This document shows positions 1 to 8,153 of a stretch of DNA of 18,738 nt, one piece after another. Each line of letters opens with the position of its first letter. Positions within the stretch are counted from its first letter, which is position 1. The notes below the pieces were generated by a model. That model was not told the DNA's origin. It did not search any database and saw nothing but the letters and a program-made list of their open reading frames with translations. The position numbers and the translations under genes were made by a program. Origin of the DNA: Evtepia sp. (GTDB taxonomy: Bacteria; Bacillota; Clostridia; Oscillospirales; Oscillospiraceae). Where the stretch lies: contig JAQSXW010000003.1 in assembly GCA_029256465.1 (NCBI GenBank), positions 1-18,738 on the forward strand. The letters are read 5' to 3'.

Positions 1-1787
1 GGATCATGCAAGGCGGAAAGATCGCCTGCAATGACAGTGAGCTGATCGAGCGGAAACTTCTCCATGCCGTAGAGCTGCGCGCTATCGGCTACCAAACCGT
101 CGGCGGTATGTTCTTTCTGCTTTAGCATGAAGTCCAGGGTTTCGGAGTCGTTCCACTGGCCGTAATGCTGACGATAACGATCCTCGGTGACATATTCTTG
201 AACCATGCCCGTCGTGCCATAGATTCGGCCCGATTCCGTGATGCCATTCTGAGAATCAATCTCAGAAATCACAGACTCTGGAACAGCCGTTTCTTCGCTG
301 AAATGGTTGCCAGTTTGAAAATAATCGGCATTTCCTGCAATAAAGTCAGAAACGACCCAGTTGCGTAGGTATTTATCCATATCAAAACCTTTGGTAAACG
401 TATAGGTGACCTGAAGTAGCACGACGGCCAGTGACAGTGACAGAACCACTAGGATTGTTTTTTTTCGGTTGCGGCTTAAATTGGCCAAGGCCATGCGGTA
501 GACGGAAGCACCGCCGTTATTTTTTCGAACACTTTTTTTGACACCTGCATTTTCTGTGTAGCGGACCGCCTCAACCGGTGAAACCTTGCCTGCCATCCTT
601 CCTGGTTTGAAGCAAGAAATCAGCACCGTGACAAGGGAAAAAACGGTAGCGCCGAGGAAAATGAGTGGGTTGGCAGATATAAATGTATTCTTGTAGGAAA
701 GTGTAGACATCACAACAGGGGATAGGACATTACCGAAGAGATAGCCCAGCACAAGACCGATGGGAATCCCGATGATAGAGAGAAGCATGGCCTGTTTGAG
801 GATGATCTTGCGAATTTGACGAGCAGTGGTTCCAATGGTCTTGAGCAGTCCATAAAAACGAATATCATTTGTGACGGAGATTTGAAAAATATTATAGATG
901 ATGAGATAGCCCGTGAAAATAATCAGGAGAAGCAATGCTGCAAAGGATATCATGGTTCCTGCATCAGCCTTGCTAGAAAACTGTGCGCCAAGATAGGCCC
1001 AATTGACACCGGTTGCAATGAAGTTCTCTGCCCCGGGAGTGTCCGACTGATACCCGTGATTTTTCAAAATGGTATCCATGTCTTCTGCTATATGAGCGGA
1101 ACTTTTGAAATAGAGATTCAAATCCCATCTGCCCGTGACGTCCTCAGGACCTTGACGCTCATATCCCGCTAGGATCTGCTGGACATACGTAAGCGGCACG
1201 ACCGCATGACTTGCCTGACTTGCCTCATCATAGGTCCACCAGCCAGAGAGCGTAAAGGTATCTTCACGGAGCTGGGGGGCATCAGTGGAAGTTCCAATAT
1301 AAGACGGGATGGTCAGCTCTGCCCCGAGTTTTGGCTCCACGCCAAGCAGCTTCAAAATGCGCGTATCGCAGGCAATTTGCATGGTGCCCTCTTTCGGCAG
1401 GGTACCGTACTCCGGAATGCAAAAATCACCCGCTGCGCAGGTCTTATCCATATAGCTTACTTCCACATGGGCTTTGTTGAAGGGGGGATCGCTCGGCATG
1501 CCGAGCAAGAGGCGTGCGCCGGTCTTGACCAAAAGAGGATCGCCCTTTAAGGCCTCCACCTGTTCCTGTGTGAGATATTTAAAGGTGCCGTGAAAATCCC
1601 CGCCGACCTGACGGAAAGTTTGCTGCTGAAAAGAGTTCACGATGGTCCCTGCAATCGTGAAGAGTGCAGTAAATAAAATGGTGGTCAGTGCGATGGCAAG
1701 GATCGCAATGACGTTGCGGGTTCGGCTGGCTTTCATGCTTTTTCGGGCGACGTGAGAGATGGCCTTTTGATTCCTTACTTTAATCAT
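1..1787 (-). CDS. ABC transporter permease, FtsX/MacB type (C-terminus cut by window edge)
   Basis: Membrane subunit of an ABC exporter-like system that works with the ATPase just upstream. The frame is open from the ATG at 1787 to the left edge, about 595 residues with no stop, so the C-terminal end is missing. Layout: cytoplasmic start, TM1 about residues 25-45, a large extracytoplasmic domain to about 280, three TMs at roughly 281-303, 331-355 and 373-393, then a second repeat beginning with a TM at about 442-463 and another outside domain. The stretch after TM2 (NDIRFYGLLKTIGTTARQIR) is the usual FtsX coupling region. The start codon overlaps the ATPase stop by 8 bases, which suggests translational coupling. 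Two FtsX domains with large outer loops are common in bacitracin/lantibiotic-resistance and MacB-like exporters; the substrate cannot be read from sequence. Small plus-strand frames inside are shadows. Confidence 0.88.
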   Translation of the reverse strand, partial: MIKVRNQKAISHVARKSMKASRTRNVIAILAIALTTILFTALFTIAGTIVNSFQQQTFRQVGGDFHGTFKYLTQEQVEALKGDPLLVKTGARLLLGMPSDPPFNKAHVEVSYMDKTCAAGDFCIPEYGTLPKEGTMQIACDTRILKLLGVEPKLGAELTIPSYIGTSTDAPQLREDTFTLSGWWTYDEASQASHAVVPLTYVQQILAGYERQGPEDVTGRWDLNLYFKSSAHIAEDMDTILKNHGYQSDTPGAENFIATGVNWAYLGAQFSSKADAGTMISFAALLLLIIFTGYLIIYNIFQISVTNDIRFYGLLKTIGTTARQIRKIILKQAMLLSIIGIPIGLVLGYLFGNVLSPVVMSTLSYKNTFISANPLIFLGATVFSLVTVLISCFKPGRMAGKVSPVEAVRYTENAGVKKSVRKNNGGASVYRMALANLSRNRKKTILVVLSLSLAVVLLQVTYTFTKGFDMDKYLRNWVVSDFIAGNADYFQTGNHFSEETAVPESVISEIDSQNGITESGRIYGTTGMVQEYVTEDRYRQHYGQWNDSETLDFMLKQKEHTADGLVADSAQLYGMEKFPLDQLTVIAGDLSALHD

Positions 1788-2460
1788 GCTGACCACCGCC
1801 CAAGATCTTGCCATCCTCGATACGAATGATGCGGTCAGATAGCTGTGCAATCTCCTCGTTGTGTGTAATCATCACAATGGTTTGACTGAACTTTTGACTG
1901 GTGACCTTCAAAAGCCCCAATACGTCTTGGCTGGTTCTACTATCTAGGTTTCCGGTCGGCTCATCTGCCAATATGATGGCAGGTTTCGAGGCAAGAGCGC
2001 GGGCGATGGCGACCCGCTGCTGCTGACCGCCAGAAAGATTATTGGGGAGATTTTGTAGTTTACTCGTAAGCCCCAGTGTTTCAATGATTTGATCCAAATA
2101 CGCTTTGTCCGGCGTGTTCCCATCCAACTGGATGGGAAGGACAATGTTTTCATAGACGTTGAGTACTGGCACGAGATTATAGTTTTGAAACACAAATCCT
2201 ATTTTGCGTCGACGGAAGATGGTGAGAGCCTCGTCCTTTAAGAAAAAAATCTCTTTGCCGTCCACGATTACGCTGCCGCTTGTGGGGCGGTCCAGACCAC
2301 CCAGCATATGTAGTAGCGTAGATTTTCCACTGCCAGATGTTCCGACAATTGCCACAAATTCACCTTTTTGAACGGCAAAGTCGACACCGTCCAGTGCATG
2401 GACCATCGTTTCTCCTTTGCCATAAATCTTTGTGAGGGCTTTGGCTTCCAATATGTTCAT
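1780..2460 (-). CDS. ABC transporter ATP-binding protein (MacB/LolD-like)
   Basis: Cytoplasmic ATPase that powers the permease encoded immediately downstream. All nucleotide-binding motifs are present in 226 residues: Walker [10 protein letters not shown] at 40-48, Q-loop Q92 (FVFQNYNL), signature LSGGQ at 142-146, Walker B AIILADEP at 161-168 with E167 as catalytic glutamate, D-loop NLDSRT, and switch His at H200. The length and the ADEPTGNLD wording are typical of the family that pairs with FtsX-type permeases. The ATG is preceded by GGAGG at good spacing. The gene lies 115 bp after the histidine kinase gene; that gap carries repeats and a possible promoter, so the transporter pair may be transcribed both from the regulator operon and from its own start. 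Confidence 0.95.
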   Translation of the reverse strand: MNILEAKALTKIYGKGETMVHALDGVDFAVQKGEFVAIVGTSGSGKSTLLHMLGGLDRPTSGSVIVDGKEIFFLKDEALTIFRRRKIGFVFQNYNLVPVLNVYENIVLPIQLDGNTPDKAYLDQIIETLGLTSKLQNLPNNLSGGQQQRVAIARALASKPAIILADEPTGNLDSRTSQDVLGLLKVTSQKFSQTIVMITHNEEIAQLSDRIIRIEDGKILGGGQHD

Positions 2461-2483
2461 TTCGTTTTCCTCCCAAAAGAAAA

Positions 2484-2511
2484 GTCTGTATGATTACACT
2501 TCCATACAGAC
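2484..2511. repeat. 9-bp perfect inverted repeat before the ABC ATPase gene
   Basis: GTCTGTATG at 2484-2492 and CATACAGAC at 2503-2511 form perfect 9-bp arms around a 10-bp spacer, 24 bp upstream of the ATPase start. No T-tract follows on either strand, so a terminator is unlikely. It overlaps the proposed -10 and start point of the transporter promoter, a position that fits an operator. The protein that binds is unknown. Confidence 0.6.
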
Positions 2512-2541
2512 CATAGCAAAACAATCTTTCTACAATCTTTC
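2510..2541 (-). promoter_or_regulatory. Possible response-regulator-activated promoter: two 11-bp-spaced direct repeats plus extended -10
   Basis: On the plus strand ACAATCTTTC occurs at 2521-2530 and again at 2532-2541, a perfect repeat with an 11-bp period. Read on the minus strand, the second repeat ends two bases before TGC-TATGGT (2518-2510), an extended -10 element without a good -35. PhoB/OmpR-family regulators typically bind tandem direct repeats about 11 bp apart that replace the -35, and such a regulator is encoded in this cassette. That RegR binds here is inference. Confidence 0.5.
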
Positions 2542-2575
2542 AAGTGAGAATCAAATCTAACAGTTTTGAAAGAGT

Positions 2576-3493
2576 TCAGGATTCCCGGAGGAGAAAGACA
2601 GAAAAGGTGGTTCCGGTCCCCAGAGTAGAGCTGACCTTAACATATCCACCCTCGCTTTGGATGATTTCACGCGCCAGATAAAGACCAATTCCCACACCCT
2701 CTGAACTAAATGCGGAAGGGGAGCGGTAAAATCGCTGAAAGATTTTTGTCTGCTCCTCTTCCGCAATCCCAATGCCGCTATCAGTAATGTCGATCCGACA
2801 AAAGAGCTCATACGGCGTGACACTGAAACGAATGCATCCGCCTTCCGGTGTGTATTTGACCGCATTGTCCAGGATGTTATATAGTGCCTCGCTGGTCCAC
2901 TTAGGGTCAAAATATGCTGTTTCGATCGTCGGAATGACGGTGATTCCAATCTCTTTGGCGCCCACTTTGGGGGCAATTTGCGCTGTGATGTCATCGATCA
3001 TTGGTTGCAGCTCATTTTGTGCAGGGTGTAAGGCTAGAATCCCGGTTTCTAAGCGGGAGGTTTTGACCAGAAAGTCAATGAGAAAGCTCAGCTTTTCTGC
3101 CTGAGCATGGAGCGCCACGACGCAGGGCTTGCTTTCCTCTGGGAGGGCTTGTTCGCCTAACAGCTCGCTATAGAGCAGAATGTTGGAGAGCGGGGTTTTC
3201 GTCTGGTGGGAAATGTCAGAGATCAGCTCTTTGATCCTATTTTTTTCCTCTGCCAGGTTTTTGGCGGAGACCTTCGAAGCCGACAAGTAATGGGATAGCT
3301 TGGTCTCTGCGGAGGATTGAAGGCTTTCATCAAAAACCTCTTCCGAAAAGGTTCCTTGGATGGCGGCATCGAGCATGTGATTGATGGTAGTAAGGGTGCG
3401 TTTTGTTATGCGCCGATTCCATAGAATCACACAAATCGAAACGAGAACGGCAAGGAAAGTAGCTACGAGGAGGAAAAGCTCCAGTTTGTTCAT
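2576..3493 (-). CDS. Sensor histidine kinase with a single N-terminal TM and no sensor domain
   Basis: Membrane-anchored kinase of a two-component system; it would phosphorylate the regulator encoded just upstream. In 305 residues: one TM at about 5-25, a linker, the H-box ISDISHQTKTPLSN with phospho-acceptor H96, N-box N210 (ILDNAVKYTPEGG), G1 DSGIGI around D238, F-box IFQRFYR, and G2 GVGIGL at 266-271, ending in GTTFSVFL. There is no extracytoplasmic loop, second TM, PAS or HAMP domain that I can see, so a ligand outside cannot be sensed directly; the linked transporter may pass the signal, as known for Bce-type systems, although this kinase lacks their two-TM form. The ATG overlaps the regulator's TGA by 4 bases. 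Confidence 0.93.
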   Translation of the reverse strand: MNKLELFLLVATFLAVLVSICVILWNRRITKRTLTTINHMLDAAIQGTFSEEVFDESLQSSAETKLSHYLSASKVSAKNLAEEKNRIKELISDISHQTKTPLSNILLYSELLGEQALPEESKPCVVALHAQAEKLSFLIDFLVKTSRLETGILALHPAQNELQPMIDDITAQIAPKVGAKEIGITVIPTIETAYFDPKWTSEALYNILDNAVKYTPEGGCIRFSVTPYELFCRIDITDSGIGIAEEEQTKIFQRFYRSPSAFSSEGVGIGLYLAREIIQSEGGYVKVSSTLGTGTTFSVFLLRES

Positions 3494-4173
3494 TTGTGCT
3501 TCACCGCCCAGGTATATCCGATGCCATACACGGTTTTGATGTAGCTTGGCTTCGCCGGATGATCTTCCAATTTGTCACGAAGGCGCTTGATGGTAACGGA
3601 GAGAGCATTCTCATCCACATATGAAGCGCCATCCGTCCAGATGCGATCCACGAGCGTTTGGCGAGAAAGGGTGAGTCCACGGTTGGAAACGAGCAAGTGA
3701 AGCAACTTTTGCTCCGTTTTACTCAGTTCTACGATACTACCATTTTTCAAAAATTCCATATTGTCAAAGTCAAAAACGAAGCCATCAAAGGCTGTTTTGA
3801 AGCCTGGGGTTAGGTCAGATTTGCGCAGCTGCGTATTGACACGCGCCCGAAGGATGGCAAGGCTAAATGGTTTTGTCATATAATCATCGGCACCTAGTTC
3901 AAGCCCTGCGACAATGTCGGTCTCCATATCATTGGCGGTCAACAAAATGACAGGAGTGTTTTGCATCTTGCGCAGTTCGCTGAGAAAGTCCAGTCCACTT
4001 CCGTCAGGCAAATTGATGTCAAGAATGAGTAAGTCAAACGCTTGCTGGGTACAAAGTGCCCGTGCACTCTGCAGAGAAAAACACTGGGACACATGGATCT
4101 CAGTGGTATTCATTGCGAGACAGATTCCGCTGCTTAAGGCTTTATCATCTTCAATGAGTAGGATTTCTTTCAT
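3490..4173 (-). CDS. OmpR/PhoB-family response regulator
   Basis: DNA-binding response regulator of 227 residues, partner of the adjacent kinase. The receiver domain (about 1-118) has the acidic pair D9/D10, phospho-acceptor D52 in LLILDINLPDGSG, T79 and K101 in MTKPF. The C-terminal winged helix (about 127-227) ends in the family pattern SVTIKRLRDKLEDHP...IKTVYGIGYTW. I chose the ATG at 4173 because AGGAGG (4181-4186) precedes it at good spacing; an upstream in-frame ATG at 4203 would add ten residues but has no ribosome site. Likely targets are its own operon and the downstream transporter genes, where two direct repeats resemble an OmpR-type site. Confidence 0.95.
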   Translation of the reverse strand: MKEILLIEDDKALSSGICLAMNTTEIHVSQCFSLQSARALCTQQAFDLLILDINLPDGSGLDFLSELRKMQNTPVILLTANDMETDIVAGLELGADDYMTKPFSLAILRARVNTQLRKSDLTPGFKTAFDGFVFDFDNMEFLKNGSIVELSKTEQKLLHLLVSNRGLTLSRQTLVDRIWTDGASYVDENALSVTIKRLRDKLEDHPAKPSYIKTVYGIGYTWAVKHK

Positions 4174-4211
4174 AGACTTACCTCCTAATAGGGAGCGCTT
4201 CATTTGTGTTC

Positions 4212-4240
4212 ATGCTACAGGATCTAGTCTAAAATTGCAA
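4212..4240 (-). promoter_or_regulatory. Probable promoter of the regulator-kinase operon
   Basis: On the minus strand TTGCAA (4240-4235) and TAGCAT (4217-4212) are separated by 17 bp, each matching 4 of 6 consensus bases. The site lies just after the terminator hairpin of the upstream operon and about 40 bp before the regulator start. Confidence 0.4.
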
Positions 4241-4253
4241 GGTTAGCCTGAAA

Positions 4254-4289
4254 GAAGCAAGGTCGCAGTGTTCACTGCGACCTTGCTTC
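4254..4289 (-). terminator. 36-bp perfect palindrome, probable terminator of the DUF2812-like operon
   Basis: Two 17-base arms (4254-4270 and 4273-4289) are perfectly complementary around a TT centre. The hairpin starts inside the stop codon of the preceding minus-strand gene. Only three T follow on the minus strand, so the U-tract is poor for an intrinsic terminator; position between two operons still makes termination the best reading. A protein-binding site is the alternative. Confidence 0.65.
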
Positions 4290-5448
4290 AGTGAATGCCA
4301 AGATACGCTTCATAGAGAGGAACGCAATCACGCAAATCCGCTGCACCACGATACCATACCCTTATGACAATGGTCTCATATTGCAGAATCAGCGATTGGT
4401 TATTTTCTGTTTTCGAATACCATGCCTGTAAATCACCACTCGTGCTAATCGTTTGGGTTGAGCTCACATCCTGTGAAAGCTCTGCAGCGTACCACTTTGC
4501 CAATTGACGATTCAGCATCCGATAGTAAACCACATTATAAGAATATTGACTCACACTTTGTCCGTTGCCAATCGGAATCCAAGGACCATACTGTCCGGTT
4601 TTAATGATTTTAGGTGACAGAATTCGATGTTCTTTAGAGATGTAGTTATCAAAGAGAGACATTGTGCCATACTCTTCAGAGTTGATTCTTGTTGATAAAT
4701 CTACTCCTTCCTCTGGGTTGATTTCTAGCAGTAAGGGGAAGGGTATGCTTCCAGTGAAGTCCTTTAGCGGGACTTCGTTGTATGCTTGCGAGCTAAACAA
4801 GAGACCAAACCACATTCCGATTATTAAGAGAGGAAGGAAGACTTTTGAAATAGCTTGGAAGGCCGGTCTACCTATCGTAGAGGTACTGCCGGATGGAACC
4901 ACCTCGGATTCTTTTCGCCTTTTCCACTTTTGAAAGGCAATAATCTTAAACACGCAGAGCGGAAGTAAAGCAATGATGAGAAGTAGCGAAAATCCGAGCA
5001 GCGTATCATTTAGCAAGCTATCCAAAATGCCAATTTCTCCAGGCGAGTGATTAAAGAAGCGAAAAATCAATTGAACAGTAATGGCTATAATAAAGCTAGC
5101 AGAGAAGCTGTACCAGGTAGCAGAAGAATTTGGTGCAGAATCGTCTGGTGACGGCAGTTCCGTGAGGAAGGGATCATCGGTCTTGTAAACGGTGTAGCGT
5201 CCAGAAAGGATAGTGACATATTGCCAACCGTTCTCTTTTAGAAAGGTCCTTCTATCACTCTGATTACTTTTGCTTCCAAGATCAATGCGAAAGCGTATGC
5301 GAGTAGGTTGCGACTTTTTGAATTTGGCAAAAACATATGTGATTTCATGTAAAACAAGCCCCTTCGTTGCCAGTTTGTCCAACCAAGCTTCGATACGATC
5401 GACCTCAAAGGGCTCATAGGGGATGAGTTTTATGACAGAGTCAGACAA
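4288..5448 (-). CDS. DUF2812-like membrane protein, downstream paralogue (TTG start)
   Basis: Function unknown. The N-terminal 105 or so residues resemble DUF2812 (EAWLDKLATKGLVL..., then a GWQYVTILSGRYTVYKTDDPF block). TMs fall at about 113-132, 150-171 and 204-221, followed by about 165 residues predicted outside the cell. I start it at TTG 5448: AGGAGG lies 8 bases upstream and the product then begins MSDSVIKLIPYEP, matching its upstream paralogue MSDSVTKIIPYEP. An ATG-initiated extension to 5565 would run into the neighbour and has no ribosome site. The gene is 25 bp after the paralogue and ends in a long palindrome. Conserved blocks shared at the C-terminus include LAKWYAAELSQ and LYEAYLG. 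DUF2812 genes are often found beside PadR regulators; none is here. Confidence 0.75.
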   Translation of the reverse strand: MSDSVIKLIPYEPFEVDRIEAWLDKLATKGLVLHEITYVFAKFKKSQPTRIRFRIDLGSKSNQSDRRTFLKENGWQYVTILSGRYTVYKTDDPFLTELPSPDDSAPNSSATWYSFSASFIIAITVQLIFRFFNHSPGEIGILDSLLNDTLLGFSLLLIIALLPLCVFKIIAFQKWKRRKESEVVPSGSTSTIGRPAFQAISKVFLPLLIIGMWFGLLFSSQAYNEVPLKDFTGSIPFPLLLEINPEEGVDLSTRINSEEYGTMSLFDNYISKEHRILSPKIIKTGQYGPWIPIGNGQSVSQYSYNVVYYRMLNRQLAKWYAAELSQDVSSTQTISTSGDLQAWYSKTENNQSLILQYETIVIRVWYRGAADLRDCVPLYEAYLGIH

Positions 5449-5473
5449 AGAGCATACCTCCTGCAAAATAAAT

Positions 5474-6619
5474 TCAACTTTCCGGGGCAAAGCCAAGATA
5501 GGCCTCATATAAAGGGATGCAATCACGTAAATCCGTTGCGCCATGATACCGTACCTCAATGACAATGTTTTGATATTGCAGGATTAGCGATTGACCATCT
5601 TCTGCTTTCATATACCATGCAGTAACGCCTGCGCTAGCGTCGATGGTTTGATTTAGTTTTAAATTCTGTGAAAGCTCTGCTGCATACCACTTTGCCAATT
5701 GGCCATTCAGCACTCGATAGTAGTTTACTCTATAATAATAGCGGGTTTTCTCATCAGTCTGAAGGTAAGGACCCGCCTGTATCGTCTGAATCAGCAGTGG
5801 TGCTAGAAGTCGGCGCTCTCTGGTTATGTAGCTATCAAGCCCATAAAACTCGTCAGATTTTAGACCTTCAGATAAGCGCTTCCCTTCCTCAGGATTGATC
5901 TCTTCCAACAAGGGGAATGGGATGTGATCCGAGGCGTTTTGTAATGGGCCTGATTTTTGCATTTGAAATCCATGTTGGATACCGAAACCTAGAAAGAAGA
6001 TGAGAAGTGGCAGAATCATCTTTTTGATTACTTGATGGATCGCTCTACCAGAGGTAGGGAGGTTTCGGGATAATTGGGGGTCTCTTTTTTCTCTGGCCTT
6101 GCATCGCTTGAAGAGAATGACTTCAAAGAGAACGATCATGGTAAGAAAGAGATAAACACCGAGTGAGGTATCATGCACTAGGGTATCCAAAACGCCAATT
6201 CGGCGATCAGTATACTCAAGGAAAAATATAGCAGATTGCAAGGCAGGTACCAAAGCAATGATACCCGCTACCTTTATCCAATTGGACGGAGAACGTAACA
6301 CAGCATGCTCGGTGGGAAAGTCCGTTAGGAAGGGATCGTCCGTCCTGTAAATGGTATAGCGGTCAGAAAAAATGGTGACATACTGCCAGCCAAGCTCTTT
6401 GAAAGAAGATCTTCGTGTGCTGTCTTTCTTGCGATTTTTTTTGGGGCTAAAATCGATGCGAAAGCGTGTGCGACAAGGTGCCGTTTTTTCAAAGACTGCA
6501 AAAATATAGGTGATGTCTTTTAAGATGAGTCCTTTTGCTGCCAGTTCATTCAGCCAATTCTCTAATAAATCAATTTCAGAAGGCTCATAGGGAATAATTT
6601 TGGTGACAGAGTCCGACAT
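5474..6619 (-). CDS. DUF2812-like membrane protein, upstream paralogue
   Basis: Function unknown; 381 residues. It is built like the next gene: DUF2812-like cytoplasmic domain (about 1-105, with ENWLNELAAKGLIL and GWQYVTIFSDRYTIYRTDDPF), TMs at about 117-136, 152-172 and 203-220, then a C-terminal domain that odd TM number places outside. Shared C-terminal blocks with its neighbour include IPFPLLEEINPEEG, LAKWYAAELSQ and DLRDCIPLYEAYLG, so the outer domain is conserved as well as the DUF2812 part. ATG at 6619 has AGGAGG 8 bases upstream, the same layout as in the paralogue, where ATG has become TTG. First gene of a two-gene operon made by tandem duplication. Confidence 0.78.
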   Translation of the reverse strand: MSDSVTKIIPYEPSEIDLLENWLNELAAKGLILKDITYIFAVFEKTAPCRTRFRIDFSPKKNRKKDSTRRSSFKELGWQYVTIFSDRYTIYRTDDPFLTDFPTEHAVLRSPSNWIKVAGIIALVPALQSAIFFLEYTDRRIGVLDTLVHDTSLGVYLFLTMIVLFEVILFKRCKAREKRDPQLSRNLPTSGRAIHQVIKKMILPLLIFFLGFGIQHGFQMQKSGPLQNASDHIPFPLLEEINPEEGKRLSEGLKSDEFYGLDSYITRERRLLAPLLIQTIQAGPYLQTDEKTRYYYRVNYYRVLNGQLAKWYAAELSQNLKLNQTIDASAGVTAWYMKAEDGQSLILQYQNIVIEVRYHGATDLRDCIPLYEAYLGFAPES

Positions 6620-6674
6620 GAGGCATTCCTCCTATTTTTGTGGAAGAAAATTGAAAAACAATAAAAAATATAAG

Positions 6675-6686
6675 TATCATATGATA
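6675..6686. repeat. 12-bp perfect palindrome upstream of the DUF2812-like pair
   Basis: TATCATATGATA lies in the AT-rich leader about 56 bp before the start of the first paralogue, in a stretch that could hold the promoter (TTGTTT and TATA-like elements on the minus strand). Its position suits an operator. In AT-rich DNA such a short palindrome could also be chance. Confidence 0.4.
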
Positions 6687-6715
6687 TATTACCACAAACA
6701 ATTGAAGCGATCAAC

Positions 6716-6755
6716 GAAAAAGCCCCCTGCAGAGATCATTCTCAGCAGGGGGCTT
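6716..6755 (-). terminator. Rho-independent terminator of the amino acid permease gene
   Basis: AAGCCCCCTGC (6720-6730) pairs with GCAGGGGGCTT (6745-6755), with three more GAG/CTC pairs inside. On the minus strand the stem is followed by TTTTT (complement of 6716-6720). It lies 17 bp after the permease stop codon. Confidence 0.9.
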
Positions 6756-6771
6756 GAAACATTGGATTGAA

Positions 6772-8121
6772 TTAGGCGGGGCTACGGTTTGCATGGAAAC
6801 GATAATAGAGCATGCCGATGAGGAAGACTACGGCGCTGATGCCTAAATAGACGACATACAAATAGCCGCCAATCAGGGAACCGTAGACGACAAGTCCAAC
6901 GCCGACGGTTGCAAGAACCGGGCAGATGACGCCACGGAAGAAGGACTTCACCTCACCTTTGCGCCAAAGCTGAAAGACCTTCCAGTAGAACATCAGGTAG
7001 AAAATATAGCTGGCGCAGATGGCAATTTCGGAGACATCCGAATTGCCAAGGAGACCATAGTTGCAGGTGAGATAGTGAATGAGCCCCCAAACCATGGTGA
7101 TGATGTACATGAAGATCGCAGAGTTTACCGGCATATCGAGCTTCTCATTGATTTTACGAAACCAGGGAGCATGTGGAAGGGCAGACCCCCGGAGCGCAAG
7201 CCCATAGGGCAAACGAATCCCGCCCAAGATGATGCCGTTGACCGTCCCCATCACAGAGATGATGACAAAAACTAAAATCAGCTTTGAAAAAAAGCTACCC
7301 AGGAATTGTTCCGCCATCAGATAAACGGCGTTATCCACAGCCTCTAGGATGGTCGCACCTCCCAAATAGGTGGAAATGGAGATGAAGTAGGAAAGGTAGA
7401 GCAGAAGAACAATGAGTGGGGCAATGACCAGCGCCCGAGGTAGGTTCCTTTTGGAATCTTTGATCTCATGGGCAATGGACGTGGAGATGATCCAGCCATC
7501 ATAGGAAAACGCAACTGCGCTGATTCCCATAATCCACTTGCCGGAGTTTTGCGTCTGTGCCGCTAGATTCGAAAAACCAGAGGCTGGGTCACCCCAGACA
7601 AGACCGCAAAAACCAAGAATGACCAGAGGAATCACCTTGATGATGCAGGTGGCATCCTGAAAGAAGCCTCCAAATTTGGGAGAAAAGGTGTTATAGAGAA
7701 AACAGATGGTTGTAAAGACAACGCCAATCAGGCACCAGCCGCCAACCCCCATCTTCCAGCCAAATAGTGTACTTGTGTAGATGCCGATGACAAAGGATAC
7801 CACAAAGGTCAGAGCAGGATAATACACCAACGTATGAAACCAACCAAATGCACTGGCATAGCCCATACCTACAAACTCCTCTGAGTAGGTGATGATACCG
7901 CCGGGCTTGTTGGTTCTAGAGGCCAGTTCCGCTACGGTCAAACCGCCAAAAATGATGGCAATGGCACCCAGAATGAAGAGAATGATGCCAAGGAAGATGC
8001 TGCCGTTCGTAGCTGTCAGCACGTTATCTGCTTTAAAGAAGATACCGGAGCCGATGCAGATGCCAACGATCATGGTAATTGCCGTGAAAAGTGAATACCG
8101 TTCGTTAGGTTTCGTTCCCAT
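6772..8121 (-). CDS. APC-family amino acid permease (SteT/LAT-like)
   Basis: Integral membrane amino acid transporter of the APC superfamily, 449 residues with about 12 TMs. TM1 carries the family substrate motif IGSGIF (23-28), followed by the conserved loop LTVAELASRTNKPGGIITY; a GISAVAFSYDGW block lies in the TM6 region. Overall this is closest in style to the L-type/serine-threonine exchangers, but the amino acid carried cannot be decided from sequence. The ATG at 8121 has GAGGCGAG upstream. The gene stands alone between its own promoter and a strong terminator, so it appears to be a single-gene unit. Confidence 0.9.
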   Translation of the reverse strand: MGTKPNERYSLFTAITMIVGICIGSGIFFKADNVLTATNGSIFLGIILFILGAIAIIFGGLTVAELASRTNKPGGIITYSEEFVGMGYASAFGWFHTLVYYPALTFVVSFVIGIYTSTLFGWKMGVGGWCLIGVVFTTICFLYNTFSPKFGGFFQDATCIIKVIPLVILGFCGLVWGDPASGFSNLAAQTQNSGKWIMGISAVAFSYDGWIISTSIAHEIKDSKRNLPRALVIAPLIVLLLYLSYFISISTYLGGATILEAVDNAVYLMAEQFLGSFFSKLILVFVIISVMGTVNGIILGGIRLPYGLALRGSALPHAPWFRKINEKLDMPVNSAIFMYIITMVWGLIHYLTCNYGLLGNSDVSEIAICASYIFYLMFYWKVFQLWRKGEVKSFFRGVICPVLATVGVGLVVYGSLIGGYLYVVYLGISAVVFLIGMLYYRFHANRSPA

Positions 8122-8153
8122 TTTCTCTCGCCTCTATTCATTTAACTTTGCTT

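Noticed and set aside
165..1550. Several plus-strand open frames (165-368, 816-1172, 1206-1550)
   Set aside because: They lie opposite an uninterrupted permease frame on the minus strand that has clear FtsX features; none has a ribosome site or recognisable product.
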